Origin: Pantoea sp. GD03673
Lineage (GTDB): Bacteria; Pseudomonadota; Gammaproteobacteria; Enterobacterales; Enterobacteriaceae
Length of the DNA stretch: 64,000 nucleotides
Direction of reading: 5' to 3'
NCBI RefSeq assembly: GCF_029844725.1
Contig: NZ_JAOCKJ010000009.1
Span: 1-64,000 of the forward strand
The position numbers were made by a program, and so were the translations under genes. The number at the start of each line of letters is the position of its first letter. Position 1 is the stretch's first letter. A model generated the notes under the pieces. That model was not told where the DNA came from. It was given only the letters and a program-made list of their open reading frames with translations, and did no database searches. Shown here in pieces: positions 9,938 to 19,173 of the stretch.

Positions 9938-10819
9938 TTACAGCTGGCTCCAGAAAGCACTGATCAGCGGCTCTCCGAGCCGCTTTTTTTGCACGCAGAT
10001 GCCGAGTTCGAACGGCGCGACCGATTCCACATTCTCCAGCATCAGCACGCGGTTACGCACCGGATCCGGGCTGTTCTCCAGCACGACATCCGGCAACAGG
10101 GCAATACCGCATCCCAGCGCCACCATTGAGACAATCGCCTCATGACCCGATACCGTAGCGTAAATCACCGGATTCGGGATGCGCTGGCGGCGGAACCAGA
10201 GATCGATACGTCGCCGTGCCGGTCCCTGCACCGGCAGGATAAACGGAATGTTTGACCAGTCGGGCTGTGGCTGTGTGGCCTGGGTGCGAACGGCACAGGG
10301 CAGTGCGGGCGCAATCAGCACCAGCGGGATCAGCCCCAGTGGCATAAAATCAATGCTGGCGGGCAGGGTTTCAGGACGTCCGGCAATCGCCAGATCGGCA
10401 TCACCGGAGTGCACTTTTTCCACCGCATCCGCGGCATCGCCGGTATCCAGTTTGATTTCTACCTGCGGATGTTCAGCGCGAAAGCGGTCGAGAATGGGGG
10501 GCAGATGGCTGTACGCCGCCGTCACCGAACAGAACAGGCGCAGCTCGCCGCTGAGCGACGGGCCGTTAAGATCCATGACATGACGCAGTTGCTGGTACTG
10601 TAACAGCGTCTGCTGAGCAAACTGGCGCAGCCGTTCGCCCGCTTCCGTCAGCGTCACGGTGCGGTTATCACGCAGAAACAGCGCATGGCCGACATCTTCT
10701 TCAAGCCGCTGGATCTGGCGTGACAGCGTGGAAGGGCTGACGTGCATCGCACGCGCAGTGCGCCCGAAATGGCAGCTTTCTGCCAGATGAAGAAACAGTT
10801 TCAGATCCCGTAAATCCAT
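9938..10819 (-). CDS. ilvY: LysR-type activator of ilvC, IlvY
   Basis: A 293-residue LysR regulator: winged helix-turn-helix at about 1-60 ([25 protein letters not shown]) and an effector domain behind it. IlvY activates ilvC when acetolactate or acetohydroxybutyrate accumulates, and represses itself. It is divergent from ilvC, as in other enterobacteria, and converges with ilvA with stops directly abutting. The operon terminator for ilvA is embedded in its 3' codons, which restricts codon change there. Confidence 0.95.
   Translation of the reverse strand: MDLRDLKLFLHLAESCHFGRTARAMHVSPSTLSRQIQRLEEDVGHALFLRDNRTVTLTEAGERLRQFAQQTLLQYQQLRHVMDLNGPSLSGELRLFCSVTAAYSHLPPILDRFRAEHPQVEIKLDTGDAADAVEKVHSGDADLAIAGRPETLPASIDFMPLGLIPLVLIAPALPCAVRTQATQPQPDWSNIPFILPVQGPARRRIDLWFRRQRIPNPVIYATVSGHEAIVSMVALGCGIALLPDVVLENSPDPVRNRVLMLENVESVAPFELGICVQKKRLGEPLISAFWSQL
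9966..9990 (+). terminator. ilv operon terminator inside the ilvY 3' coding end
   Basis: A perfect 8-bp stem AGCGGCTC/GAGCCGCT (9966-9973 with 9977-9984), TCC loop, then a T run to 9990. It is 29 bases past the ilvA stop, so it ends the ilvGMEDA transcript. It lies entirely within codons near the ilvY C-terminus on the other strand (residues of [10 protein letters not shown]). Confidence 0.9.
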
Positions 10820-10981
10820 GTTCGCGTCGCCTCTGAGTGGTGTTGCATTTATTGCAATGTGACGTTGTTAATATATCAATTTAAGCAACAGAATTCCTGT
10901 CATATGATGGGGTCATTCGCGGCGCTGCATGATACGCCGTTCCTGAACAAAAAAAGCAAACACAACCTTACCGGAGTACCC
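10820..10981. promoter_or_regulatory. ilvY-ilvC control region with IlvY operators
   Basis: The 162-bp divergent region contains a LysR-type dyad TTGCATTTATTGCAA at 10843-10857, expected to be IlvY operator 1, and a second, looser dyad with GTTG at 10864 and CAAC at 10886-10889. A promoter for ilvC can be drawn as TTTAAG (10880-10885), 17 nt, TATGAT (10903-10908); the poor -35 fits dependence on an activator. A CCGGAG ribosome-binding site precedes ilvC. Confidence 0.65.
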
Positions 10982-12457
10982 ATGGCTAACTATTTCAACA
11001 CATTGAATCTGCGCAACCAGCTGGCGCAATTAGGCAAATGTCGTTTCATGGCACGTGATGAATTCGCAGAGGGTGCCAGTTTCCTGAAAGGCAAAAAAGT
11101 CGTTATCGTTGGCTGTGGCGCACAGGGCCTGAATCAGGGTCTGAACATGCGTGATTCGGGTCTGGATGTCGCCTATGCACTGCGTGCCGAAGCGATTGCG
11201 GAAAAACGCCCTTCATGGCGCAAAGCGACCGATAACGGTTTCAAAGTAGGCACCTACGAAGATCTGATCCCTCAGGCTGACCTGGTGGTTAACCTGACGC
11301 CAGACAAGCAGCACTCCGCTGTGGTTCAGGCTGTTCAGCCGCTGATGAAAGATGGCGCTGCGCTGGGCTACTCGCACGGTTTCAACATCGTTGAAGTGGG
11401 CGAAAGCATCCGTAAAGATATCACCGTAGTGATGGTGGCACCGAAGTGCCCGGGGACTGAAGTGCGTGAAGAGTACAAGCGTGGCTTTGGTGTGCCAACG
11501 CTGATCGCGGTTCACCCGGAAAACGATCCAAAAGGCGAAGGCATGGCGATTGCTAAAGCCTGGGCAGCCGCAACCGGCGGCGATCGTGCTGGCGTACTGG
11601 AGTCCTCTTTCGTTGCAGAAGTGAAATCTGACCTGATGGGTGAGCAGACCATTCTGTGCGGTATGCTGCAGGCCGGTTCACTGCTGTGCTTCGACAAGCT
11701 GGTGGCGGAAGGTACTGACCCGGCTTACGCAGAAAAACTGATCCAGTTCGGCTGGGAAACCATCACTGAATCACTGAAGTTTGGTGGTATCACTCTGATG
11801 ATGGATCGCCTCTCTAACCCGGCGAAACTGCGTGCTTATGCGCTGTCTGAGCAACTGAAAACCATCATGGCACCGCTGTTCCAGAAGCACATGGATGACA
11901 TCATCTCCGGCGAATTCTCTTCCGGCATGATGGCTGACTGGGCCAACGATGATAAAAATCTGCTGACCTGGCGTGAAGAGACCGGCCAGACTGCGTTCGA
12001 AACTGCCTCTCAGTATGAAGGCAAGATCGAAGAGCAGGAATACTACGACAAAGGCGTGGTGATGGTTGCGATGGTTAAAGCGGGCGTTGAGCTGGCGTTT
12101 GAAACCATGGTTGACGCTGGCATCATCGAAGAGTCTGCTTACTACGAATCACTGCATGAGCTGCCGCTGATTGCGAACACCATCGCCCGTAAGCGTCTGT
12201 ATGAAATGAACGTGGTTATCTCTGATACCGCCGAATACGGTAACTACCTGTTCTCCTTCGCGGCGGTGCCGCTGCTGAAAGAGTTCATGACCACGCTGCA
12301 GCCAGGCGATCTGGGTAAAGCGGTTGAGGGCACGCAGGTCGACAACGCGCAGCTGCGTGACGTCAACGAAGCGGTTCGTCAGCACCCGATTGAAACCGTT
12401 GGCCGCAAGCTGCGTGGCTACATGACCGACATGAAGCGTATCGCTGTCGCGGGCTAA
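10982..12457 (+). CDS. ilvC: Ketol-acid reductoisomerase (class II)
   Basis: A 491-residue NADPH- and Mg2+-dependent enzyme that rearranges and reduces acetolactate/acetohydroxybutyrate. The start [19 protein letters not shown] is identical in style and length to E. coli IlvC; the frame extends further upstream to 10859 but that part covers the operators and is not coding. The nucleotide-binding [10 protein letters not shown] lies at 45-54. The long form with a duplicated knotted domain (class II) is shown by the 491-residue length. Regulated separately from the operon by IlvY. Confidence 0.97.
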   Translation: MANYFNTLNLRNQLAQLGKCRFMARDEFAEGASFLKGKKVVIVGCGAQGLNQGLNMRDSGLDVAYALRAEAIAEKRPSWRKATDNGFKVGTYEDLIPQADLVVNLTPDKQHSAVVQAVQPLMKDGAALGYSHGFNIVEVGESIRKDITVVMVAPKCPGTEVREEYKRGFGVPTLIAVHPENDPKGEGMAIAKAWAAATGGDRAGVLESSFVAEVKSDLMGEQTILCGMLQAGSLLCFDKLVAEGTDPAYAEKLIQFGWETITESLKFGGITLMMDRLSNPAKLRAYALSEQLKTIMAPLFQKHMDDIISGEFSSGMMADWANDDKNLLTWREETGQTAFETASQYEGKIEEQEYYDKGVVMVAMVKAGVELAFETMVDAGIIEESAYYESLHELPLIANTIARKRLYEMNVVISDTAEYGNYLFSFAAVPLLKEFMTTLQPGDLGKAVEGTQVDNAQLRDVNEAVRQHPIETVGRKLRGYMTDMKRIAVAG

Positions 12458-12486
12458 TAACCGGCAACACAGTTTTCAGCAAAACA

Positions 12487-12510
12487 AACCCCGGCTTGCC
12501 GGGGTTTTTT
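12487..12510 (+). terminator. ilvC terminator
   Basis: Stem AACCCCGG/CCGGGGTT with a CTTG loop (12487-12506) followed by TTTT to 12510, 30 nt after the ilvC stop. Confidence 0.93.
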
Positions 12511-12630
12511 GTCTGTGAACACTGCCTGCACTGCCTGCCTGTATCGCTGTGAGACAGAGCCTGCACAGGCAACACGGTCAGATCGGAAAGGCGCTTAAGC
12601 CAATCCCTGGCCGCTCGTCCCGCGCGATTA

Positions 12631-12707
12631 CGCACCTCATCCCTGAGGTGCGCCCGTAAACGGGCCAACGCTTTGCGTTGTTCAAAAACGCTCCCGGCGT
12701 TTTTGTC
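12631..12707. repeat. Row of four hairpins (probable repetitive extragenic element)
   Basis: Four inverted repeats follow one another almost without spacing: CGCACCTCATCCCTGAGGTGCG (22 nt, written here as its two arms CGCACCTCA and TGAGGTGCG), GCCCG-TAAA-CGGGC, AACGC-TTT-GCGTT, and CAAAAACG-CTCC-CGTTTTTG-like arms ending at 12707. None is a gene terminator in a sensible place. The modular stem design suggests a dispersed Pantoea-type extragenic repeat, which cannot be proven from one copy. Confidence 0.6.
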
Positions 12708-12839
12708 CCAGACGCGGAACGCTTTCCTCTTCTGACCGTGTTCCTTGTGTCCTTAAGCTTCTTCATTGCTGCGAATATCACTAGCCTTTAAACGCGATTC
12801 AGCTTTTTTCGAACAGACAACTAATCCACTTAAAGCGAT

Positions 12840-12941
12840 GGGAGCATACGCCTGTAGCAAAGCATCGCGGGCCATGGATGGCCCGCGCTGAGCCCGCCAT
12901 GGATGGCGTCTTTCGCGTCTTTGCGGAGGGCGTATGCTCCC
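12840..12941. repeat. 102-bp imperfect palindrome (MITE-like)
   Basis: The element begins GGGAGCATACGCC and ends with the exact complement GGCGTATGCTCCC. Inside, GCAAAG is mirrored by CTTTGC, and the centre holds two copies of CCATGGATGG flanked by GGGC/GCCC. It has terminal inverted repeats without coding capacity, so it looks like a small non-autonomous mobile or extragenic repeat. No target-site duplication was recognised. Confidence 0.7.
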
Positions 12942-13056
12942 TGAGCATGCTGGCTAATCTCAAGGCGATTGTTTTTGCCCTTTGGGCAGCACTTCTTCGC
13001 CGTTAGGGGCGATGTATATTTCCTGAATAGCCTTAGATTGACTAAACCCAACCCAT

Positions 13057-13084
13057 AAAAAAACCCGGCATCTGCCGGGTTTCA
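13057..13084 (-). terminator. yhjE terminator
   Basis: Read on the minus strand: AAACCCGGCA-GA-TGCCGGGTTT followed by a run of T (A run at 13057-13063 on the plus strand). It begins about 20 nt after the yhjE stop. Confidence 0.9.
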
Positions 13085-13104
13085 CTGACCATCATCCAAC
13101 TGGA

Positions 13105-14436
13105 TTAAACGTCATACAGCGTCTGGTGACGCGTCTCTTTACAGGCCAGCAACGCAATCAGCGTCAGCACCGCCATCGACGCCAGATACAGCCCCACCGC
13201 CTGCAGACCATAATTAGCATTCAGCCAGGTCGCGATGTAAGGCGCAACCGAGGCACCCAGAATCGAGGAGAGATTGTACGAGAACGATGCGCCGGTATAA
13301 CGCACTTCCGTCGGGAACAGCTCCGGTAATAGCGCGCCCATCGGGCCAAACGTCAGCCCCATAATGCTCAGGCCCAGCAGCAGAAACGCCATGACCAGCG
13401 CCTGCGAGCCGGAACCGAGCATTGTCGGGAACAGGAACGAAAACGCGATAATCATCAGCGTAATGGTAATCATCGTCTTGCGACGACCAAAGCGGTCGGC
13501 CAGCAAACCGGCAATCGGCACCATCACGCCAAAGCCAATCACCGCCAGCATCAGCATCCACAACATGCTGTTACGCGGAATACCCAGACCCGCTGGCGCT
13601 GGCGTGGTGCCGTAGCTCATTGAATAGACGGTCATGATGTAGAACAGCGTATAGGTCGCCAGCATGATAAAGGTGCCGAGAATGGTGGCGGTAAGATGCT
13701 TGCCCAGCAGCGCCGCAATCGGCACGCGAACCTGCTTCTTCTCTTTCTGCACTTTGGCAAACACCGGGCTCTCATGCAGCGACACGCGCACATACAGACC
13801 AATCAGCACCAGCACGGCAGAGAGAATAAACGGCACGCGCCAGCCCCACTGCATAAACTGCTCGTCGGTCAGCAGCCAGGAGAGCAGCAGAAAAGTCCCG
13901 TTCGCGAAGAAAAAGCCAATCGGTGCACCCAACTGAGGGAAGGAGCCGTAAAGTGCACGCTTCTTCGCTGGCGCATTTTCCGTCGCCAGTAGCGCCGCAC
14001 CACCCCATTCACCACCGAGCCCCAGCCCCTGGCCGAAACGCGCCAGCGCCAGCAGCAGCGGTGCCAGCACGCCGATTGTCTCATAGCCTGGCAGCAGGCC
14101 GATCACCACGGTGGAGATCCCCATGGTCAGCAGCGAGGCAACCAGCGTGGCTTTACGGCCCACGCGGTCGCCAAAGTGACCAAACACCGCAGAGCCAATC
14201 GGACGCGCAATAAAGGCGATAGCGAAAGTCGCCAGCGACTGAAGTGTGGCGACGGTAGCATCACCCTGCGGGAAGAAAATGTGCGGGAAAACAATCACCG
14301 CAGCCGTGGCATAAATATAAAAGTCGAAGAACTCGATGGCCGTGCCGACCAGCGAGGCAATCACCACTTTACTGCGTGAGTTAACCGGCGTGGGATCCTG
14401 CTGTTTGTCGAGTGTGTCTGTGAGGGAGGCTTGCAT
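13105..14436 (-). CDS. yhjE: MFS metabolite:H+ symporter YhjE
   Basis: A 443-residue inner-membrane transporter of the metabolite:H+ symporter group of the major facilitator superfamily, with about 12 membrane segments. Signature loops are GHFGDRVGRK after TM2 and LADRFGRRK in the second half, plus GGEWGGAALLATENAP and LPELFPTEVRYTG, typical of this group (ShiA, ProP, KgtP relatives). It is highly similar along its length to E. coli YhjE, whose substrate is unknown. It is followed by a strong terminator and preceded by yhjD, the order conserved with E. coli. Confidence 0.92.
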   Translation of the reverse strand: MQASLTDTLDKQQDPTPVNSRSKVVIASLVGTAIEFFDFYIYATAAVIVFPHIFFPQGDATVATLQSLATFAIAFIARPIGSAVFGHFGDRVGRKATLVASLLTMGISTVVIGLLPGYETIGVLAPLLLALARFGQGLGLGGEWGGAALLATENAPAKKRALYGSFPQLGAPIGFFFANGTFLLLSWLLTDEQFMQWGWRVPFILSAVLVLIGLYVRVSLHESPVFAKVQKEKKQVRVPIAALLGKHLTATILGTFIMLATYTLFYIMTVYSMSYGTTPAPAGLGIPRNSMLWMLMLAVIGFGVMVPIAGLLADRFGRRKTMITITLMIIAFSFLFPTMLGSGSQALVMAFLLLGLSIMGLTFGPMGALLPELFPTEVRYTGASFSYNLSSILGASVAPYIATWLNANYGLQAVGLYLASMAVLTLIALLACKETRHQTLYDV

Positions 14437-14708
14437 AACTGTTTCTTATTTGTAAATACAGACAAAGAATCTTACGCATCTGCCAGAGCGCATTCAATGA
14501 TGAAAACCCGCGCCGCGTCTGGCTTCGGCGGGCAAAAAGAGGATAATTTCTGTGGTGCGACGAATGCCGGGTGATACCGGGGTAAAGCGGGCGATATGTG
14601 GCGGGATACTCTAAGAAAGGGCTAAATAAAAGTGACCCCTCAGCTATTCATCCTGTTATCTGGTGAAAAAATAGACGAGGGGTGACATTTTCCGCTGTTG
14701 TTAACGGA

Positions 14709-15728
14709 TTACGAGGCTTTGTGGCGGGACGCGCTGCCCGCTTCGGGCATCTGTGGGTCATCTTTATATTTAGCCGTGGCAATCCACGCTGCACAGAACA
14801 GCGTCAGACGGGCGAAGAAATAGAAAAATGCCATCAGGCCGAGCACGGAACCAAAGGCCGCACCGGAAGGCGAGGTCGCCAGCTTCGGCAGCGTCAGCGT
14901 CATCACAAACTTGATCACCTCAAAGCCGATTGCCGCCAGCAGCGTGCCGCGGAACAACGCTTTCTTGCGCGGCTTATGGCGCGGCAGAATCCAGAAAATC
15001 CAGAGAAACAGCAGGTAGTTCGCCATAACAGAAATCGAGGTTGCGATAATGGTCAGGGCAGGCCGTAACCAGTCGATGCCATCCAGTCCCAGCGCACTCA
15101 CGATGGTCGCCTGCGCAGAACCGGCCACTGAGGTCAGCGACAGCGTAATGACCAGCGCCAGCATCAGGCCCGTCAGCGACAGGAAATCGCGGATATAGCG
15201 CTTCCAGATCTTCTCTTCGTCATCCGGTTTGCGTTCCCACACGTCGCGTGACTGAGCGCGAATCGCTTCACGCAGGTTACCCATCCAGTTAAGACCGGAA
15301 TAGAGCGCCAGAAGTAAACCCGTAATACCCACGGTGGCACGCTGCTGGATGGCGGTATTCACCGTATTCTTCAGCGTGGTTGCCAGCGTCGGGTCACTGA
15401 TGCTGCTGACGATTTTGTTAATGATGTTGGTCAGCAGATCCGGATTCGATGCCAGCACAAAACCCACGGCGGCAAACGACACCATCAGAATGGGGATCAG
15501 CGATAAAAATGAGAAATAGGTAATCGCCGCACCAAACTGACTGCCGAGCCGGTCATTAAAGCGGTCCAGAGCGCGAATAAAATGCGCCACCGCCGGAATA
15601 GACTGAAACCAGGTGGCGAAGCGCGACACGCGAACAATCGACTCATCCACGGTGTGATTGCCGGTTTTAATATCGATAAGCGGCTTTTGTGGCTGCGTAT
15701 CCTGCGGATTTTCCTGCTTGTCTGTCAT
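14709..15728 (-). CDS. yhjD: YihY/virulence-factor BrkB family membrane protein YhjD
   Basis: A 339-residue polytopic inner-membrane protein (UPF0761/YihY family) with about six hydrophobic segments from residue 70 on, a soluble N-terminal 50 residues and a basic tail. E. coli YhjD has about 337 residues and is linked genetically to suppression of lipopolysaccharide (Kdo) defects, suggesting a role in lipid or LPS-precursor passage; the activity is not settled. The gap to yhjE (272 bp) contains only weak inverted repeats (ACCCCTC/GAGGGGT at 14635 and 14677). Confidence 0.88.
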   Translation of the reverse strand: MTDKQENPQDTQPQKPLIDIKTGNHTVDESIVRVSRFATWFQSIPAVAHFIRALDRFNDRLGSQFGAAITYFSFLSLIPILMVSFAAVGFVLASNPDLLTNIINKIVSSISDPTLATTLKNTVNTAIQQRATVGITGLLLALYSGLNWMGNLREAIRAQSRDVWERKPDDEEKIWKRYIRDFLSLTGLMLALVITLSLTSVAGSAQATIVSALGLDGIDWLRPALTIIATSISVMANYLLFLWIFWILPRHKPRKKALFRGTLLAAIGFEVIKFVMTLTLPKLATSPSGAAFGSVLGLMAFFYFFARLTLFCAAWIATAKYKDDPQMPEAGSASRHKAS

Positions 15729-15773
15729 AGACCTTCACTGTCCTGTTTATCATTAAAATCAAAGTATAGCCGC

Positions 15774-16673
15774 TCAGGTGACGTACTCCTGCAACACCTG
15801 ACTCAGCCACTCCATAAACACCCTTACGCGACGGGCCACATTGCGCCGGTGCGGATAGAGCAGATGGATTGGCATGGGTCTGGCGGGAAAGCGATGCAGC
15901 ACTTCCACCAGCTCGCCCCTTTCCAGTAATGTCTGAATCCCGGCGGCTGGCACCTGAATAATCCCCAGCCCCGCCAGGCAGGCGGCGCGGTAGGTTTCAG
16001 TGCTGTTTACCGTCACCACGCCGCCGGTATGAACATAGTGGCACTGCCTGCCATCAAAATATTCAAAACCGGGTGAGGCCTGGCCGAGCTGCTGGCTGTA
16101 ATGCACCATCGCATGCTGCGACAGCTCTTCCAGCCGGATCGGCATACCAAAACGTGAAAGGTAGCCAGGGCTGGCGCAGTTGATCAAGGTATGGGTCCCG
16201 ATTTTCCGCGCAATCAGCCCCGAATCTTTGAGCTCGCCAACCCGAATGACGCAGTCAAATCCTTCCCGGATCACATCCACCTGACGGTCGCTGCTGCTCA
16301 GCTCAATCTCGACGCCCGGGTAGTGCTGCAAAAATTCCGGCAGTCTTGGCAGGATAAAACCGGTGGCCATTGCCACTGACATATCCACCCGGAGTTTACC
16401 GCTGAGCGAGGCGGGCTCGTGCTGGAACAGGCTGTCCATATCGTCAATCATCGACAGGAGATCCAGGCAGCGGTCGTAATAGACCAGGCCATCCTGAGTA
16501 AGTTGCACCCGGCGCGTGGTGCGATGCAGCAAACGCGTTGCCATTTGATTCTCCAGCGCCTGGATCTGTCGCGATACGCTGCCCTTTGGTACGCCTAAAC
16601 TCTCTGCTGCACGGGTAAAACTGCCCATTTCGGCCACCCGCACAAACACCTGCATTGCGTGAATTTTGTCCAT
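15774..16673 (-). CDS. yhjC: LysR-type regulator, YhjC-like
   Basis: A 299-residue LysR regulator starting MDKIHAMQVFVRVAE; a GTG nine bases upstream could also serve. The helix-turn-helix is in FTRAAESLGVPKGSVSRQIQALE (partly quoted). In E. coli yhjC, yhjD and yhjE are also neighbours, and this protein follows YhjC closely in the N-terminal half (HRTTRRV, LSGKLRVD, SSDRQVDV). It is divergent from a short-chain dehydrogenase, its likely target by position. The symbol rests on resemblance and synteny. Confidence 0.75.
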   Translation of the reverse strand: MDKIHAMQVFVRVAEMGSFTRAAESLGVPKGSVSRQIQALENQMATRLLHRTTRRVQLTQDGLVYYDRCLDLLSMIDDMDSLFQHEPASLSGKLRVDMSVAMATGFILPRLPEFLQHYPGVEIELSSSDRQVDVIREGFDCVIRVGELKDSGLIARKIGTHTLINCASPGYLSRFGMPIRLEELSQHAMVHYSQQLGQASPGFEYFDGRQCHYVHTGGVVTVNSTETYRAACLAGLGIIQVPAAGIQTLLERGELVEVLHRFPARPMPIHLLYPHRRNVARRVRVFMEWLSQVLQEYVT

Positions 16674-16788
16674 GTTGTTCACCGATTGTTGTTTTTATTG
16701 AAACAGTGATGCGCGTTTAACCCTGTTTATAGATCAATAAATCGCGAATATCCTTAATCTGTGTTCAATTTTTCAACAGGTGTGAGAG

Positions 16789-17547
16789 ATGAATCAGAAA
16801 GTAGCGTTAATTACCGGTGGAAACCGTGGTTTAGGCCGCAATGGCGCGTTAAAACTGGCGGCAAGAGGCACAGATATCATCCTGACTTACCGCAGCCATG
16901 CCGATGAGGCGCAGGCGGTTGTGAAAGACATTGTGGCGCTGGGAAGGCGTGCCGTCGCGCTGGCGCTGGATGTCGGCGAAACCGGTCAGTTCGATCGCTT
17001 TGTTGAAGAGGTAAAAGAAGCCCTGCAACAGCAGTGGCAGCGTGAGCGTTTTGACTATTTAGTGAACAACGCCGGACACGGCCACTACAAGCCGTTTACC
17101 GACACCACCGAAGCGGAATTTGATGCGCTGGTGAATGTGCATTTCAAAGGGCCTTACTTCCTGACCCAGAAGCTGCTGCCGCTGATCAACGACGGGGGGC
17201 GCATCCTGAATATTTCCAGCGGTCTGACCCGTCTGGTCTATCCCGGTTCCGCAACCTATGCGTCGATGAAAGGGGCGATGGAAGTCCTGACGCGCTATCA
17301 GGCGAAAGAGCTGGGTGAACGGCGCATTCGCGTCAATATCCTGGCACCTGGCGCGATAGAGACTGACTTTGGCGGAGGCCGGGTACGGGATACCCGTGAG
17401 ATCAACGATCAGATTGCCGGACTGACGGCGCTGGGCCGGGTCGGGCTGCCGGATGATATTGGCGATGCCATCAGCGCGATTCTCAGTGATGAAACCGGCT
17501 GGATCACCGCGCAGCGTATTGAAGCGTCAGGCGGGCAGGGAATTTAA
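16789..17547 (+). CDS. Short-chain dehydrogenase/reductase
   Basis: A 252-residue Rossmann-fold SDR. Visible landmarks are TGGNRGLGRNGA (nucleotide-binding TGxxxGxG, about residues 9-16), NNAGHGHY (structural NNAG), the catalytic Ser in NISSGL, and the YASMK pair (Tyr/Lys) near 157-161, with PGAIETDF after it. The substrate cannot be told. It is divergent from the YhjC-like regulator with a 115-bp gap, a standard regulator/target pair. GTGAGAG precedes the ATG. Confidence 0.9.
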   Translation: MNQKVALITGGNRGLGRNGALKLAARGTDIILTYRSHADEAQAVVKDIVALGRRAVALALDVGETGQFDRFVEEVKEALQQQWQRERFDYLVNNAGHGHYKPFTDTTEAEFDALVNVHFKGPYFLTQKLLPLINDGGRILNISSGLTRLVYPGSATYASMKGAMEVLTRYQAKELGERRIRVNILAPGAIETDFGGGRVRDTREINDQIAGLTALGRVGLPDDIGDAISAILSDETGWITAQRIEASGGQGI

Positions 17548-17592
17548 CGGCGGGCGGCGTCACGGTCAGACACGCCGCTGACGCCACTGAAT

Positions 17593-18441
17593 TTACAGCG
17601 TAATGGTGCCGTCGATGACGGTCACGGTATTGCCGCCAATCCAGATGGTTTCACCGGCAAAGGTCACATTCACCCGACCCGCACGCTGCAGAGCCGTTCC
17701 CTGACGAACGCGATAAGCCGTGGTTTGTCCCGACGCGGCAATGTAACGCGCCAGGCAGGCGTTGGCGCTGCCGGTAACCGGATCTTCGGTCAGGCTGCCA
17801 TTCTCCACCAGCAGGCCCCGTACTTCATACTGCTCAGGCTCGCCTGCTGGCAGACGGCCAAAGGGCATGATGCCTGAGACACCTGCCTGTTTAATCAGGC
17901 GCTGCAATTCACTCACATCGGGCTGCAGCGCCAGCACGGCTTCGGCGCTGATCATCGGCACCAGCAGCCAGCGGATGCCCATATCGACCACCGTCGGGCT
18001 TTGTGTCAGATCGAACGCATCGCTGTTTAAGGCGTCTGCCATCAGCGCATCCTGCCAGGATGTCAGGGTGGCAGCGGGTGCCGCAAACGCCAGTTCACCT
18101 GCCTCGCCCATCTTCACCGTCACGTTACCGACGCCGCACTCCTGTACGATTTCACCCGGCGTCCGGGTTGGCCAGCCCGCCTCCAGCAGCGCGTGGGCCG
18201 TGCCCAGCGTCGGATGACCGGCAAACGGCAGTTCCCCTTCCACGGTAAAAATCCGCACCCGATAGTCTGCCTCCGCATGCTGAGGCGGCAGGACAAAGGT
18301 GGTTTCCGACAGGTTAGTCCAGCGGGCAATCGCCGCCAGCTGGCTGTCGCTTAACCCCTGAGCATCCATAATCACCGCCAGCGGGTTGCCGTTAAAGGCT
18401 GATGAGGTAAACACATCGACTTGCTTAAACGCGACCTTCAT
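17593..18441 (-). CDS. PhzF-family isomerase-like protein
   Basis: A 282-residue PhzF/diaminopimelate-epimerase-fold protein. The N-terminal motif FNGNPLAVI, Glu46 in NLSETTFV (the catalytic acid position of PhzF), FAGHPTLGTAHAL and the C-terminal LTEDPVTGSANACLARYI are all typical. Related enterobacterial members include YddE, whose physiological reaction is unknown; phenazine genes are absent here, so phenazine synthesis is not implied. A single-gene unit convergent with the SDR. Confidence 0.88.
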   Translation of the reverse strand: MKVAFKQVDVFTSSAFNGNPLAVIMDAQGLSDSQLAAIARWTNLSETTFVLPPQHAEADYRVRIFTVEGELPFAGHPTLGTAHALLEAGWPTRTPGEIVQECGVGNVTVKMGEAGELAFAAPAATLTSWQDALMADALNSDAFDLTQSPTVVDMGIRWLLVPMISAEAVLALQPDVSELQRLIKQAGVSGIMPFGRLPAGEPEQYEVRGLLVENGSLTEDPVTGSANACLARYIAASGQTTAYRVRQGTALQRAGRVNVTFAGETIWIGGNTVTVIDGTITL

Positions 18442-18549
18442 TGTGACTCCTTGCTGATTGGGTTTTGTGTGGCCTTTTCTCTGCCGAATGATTGCTTATA
18501 ACAGCTAACAGCGTTATCAATAAGTTAAAGATTTTACCGGAGACTGTGA

Positions 18550-19173
18550 ATGCTAACGATCCTGGGGCGCGCCTCCTCAATCAACGTGCGCAAAGTATTA
18601 TGGCTGTGTGATGAGCTTGACCTTGATTACCAGCGCGAAGAGTGGGGCGATGGTTTCCGCTCAACGCACCTGCCGGAATTTATGGCACTTAACCCGAATG
18701 CGATGGTGCCGGTTCTGAAAGATGATGACTTTGTGATGTGGGAATCCAATTCCATTCTGCGCTACCTGGCAAACGCCTATGGCGGCGAGTGGCTCTATCC
18801 TCTGCATCCGCAGACGCGTGCGCCTGTCGATCAGTGGATAGACTGGCAGGCCACTGAACTCAATACCTCATGGCGTTACGCCTTTATGTCGCTGGTGCGA
18901 AACTCGCCGGCCCATCAGGACCCGCGTCTGCTGGCGGCGGCCAGCAAAGGCTGGGCGCATACCATGAGCATTCTCAACCAGCAGCTGGAAAAAACCGGTC
19001 GCTACGTTGCCGGACGCAATTTCACGCTGGCAGACATTCCGATTGGCCTGGCGGTGAACCGCTGGTTTGAAACGCCGCTTGAACATCCCGACTATCCGGC
19101 GGTGCGCACCTATTATGAGCGTCTGACGGAACGTCGTGGCTATACCGTCTGGGGCCGCAACGGTACACCCTGA
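18550..19173 (+). CDS. Glutathione S-transferase family protein
   Basis: A 207-residue cytosolic GST. The thioredoxin-like half begins [18 protein letters not shown], with a Ser/Asn-rich catalytic site region, the cis-proline in AMVPVL near 53-58, and the glutathione-binding [11 protein letters not shown] around 66-75. The helical C-terminal half ends [13 protein letters not shown]. The 3' end overlaps the convergent MocR gene by 34 bp. Substrate unknown; probably detoxification. Confidence 0.88.
   Translation: MLTILGRASSINVRKVLWLCDELDLDYQREEWGDGFRSTHLPEFMALNPNAMVPVLKDDDFVMWESNSILRYLANAYGGEWLYPLHPQTRAPVDQWIDWQATELNTSWRYAFMSLVRNSPAHQDPRLLAAASKGWAHTMSILNQQLEKTGRYVAGRNFTLADIPIGLAVNRWFETPLEHPDYPAVRTYYERLTERRGYTVWGRNGTP

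Larger units (their letters stand above)
12511..13056. other. Gene-free spacer between ilvC and yhjE
   Basis: About 550 bp without a convincing gene. Short open frames are present but none has a ribosome-binding site or family resemblance, and they run through dense inverted repeats. The region contains the hairpin row and the palindrome listed separately and marks the point where local order departs from the E. coli ilvC-ppiC arrangement. Confidence 0.75.

Noticed and set aside
10859..10981. N-terminal extension of ilvC
   Set aside because: Covers the IlvY operators and promoter; the ATG at 10982 gives the family length of 491.
12363..12781. Short overlapping minus-strand frames downstream of ilvC
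   Set aside because: They run through the ilvC terminator and dense hairpins, with no ribosome-binding site or conserved motif.
14631..14690. Possible hairpin in the yhjE-yhjD gap
   Set aside because: Only a 7-bp stem with a loop of about 35 nt; too weak to call.
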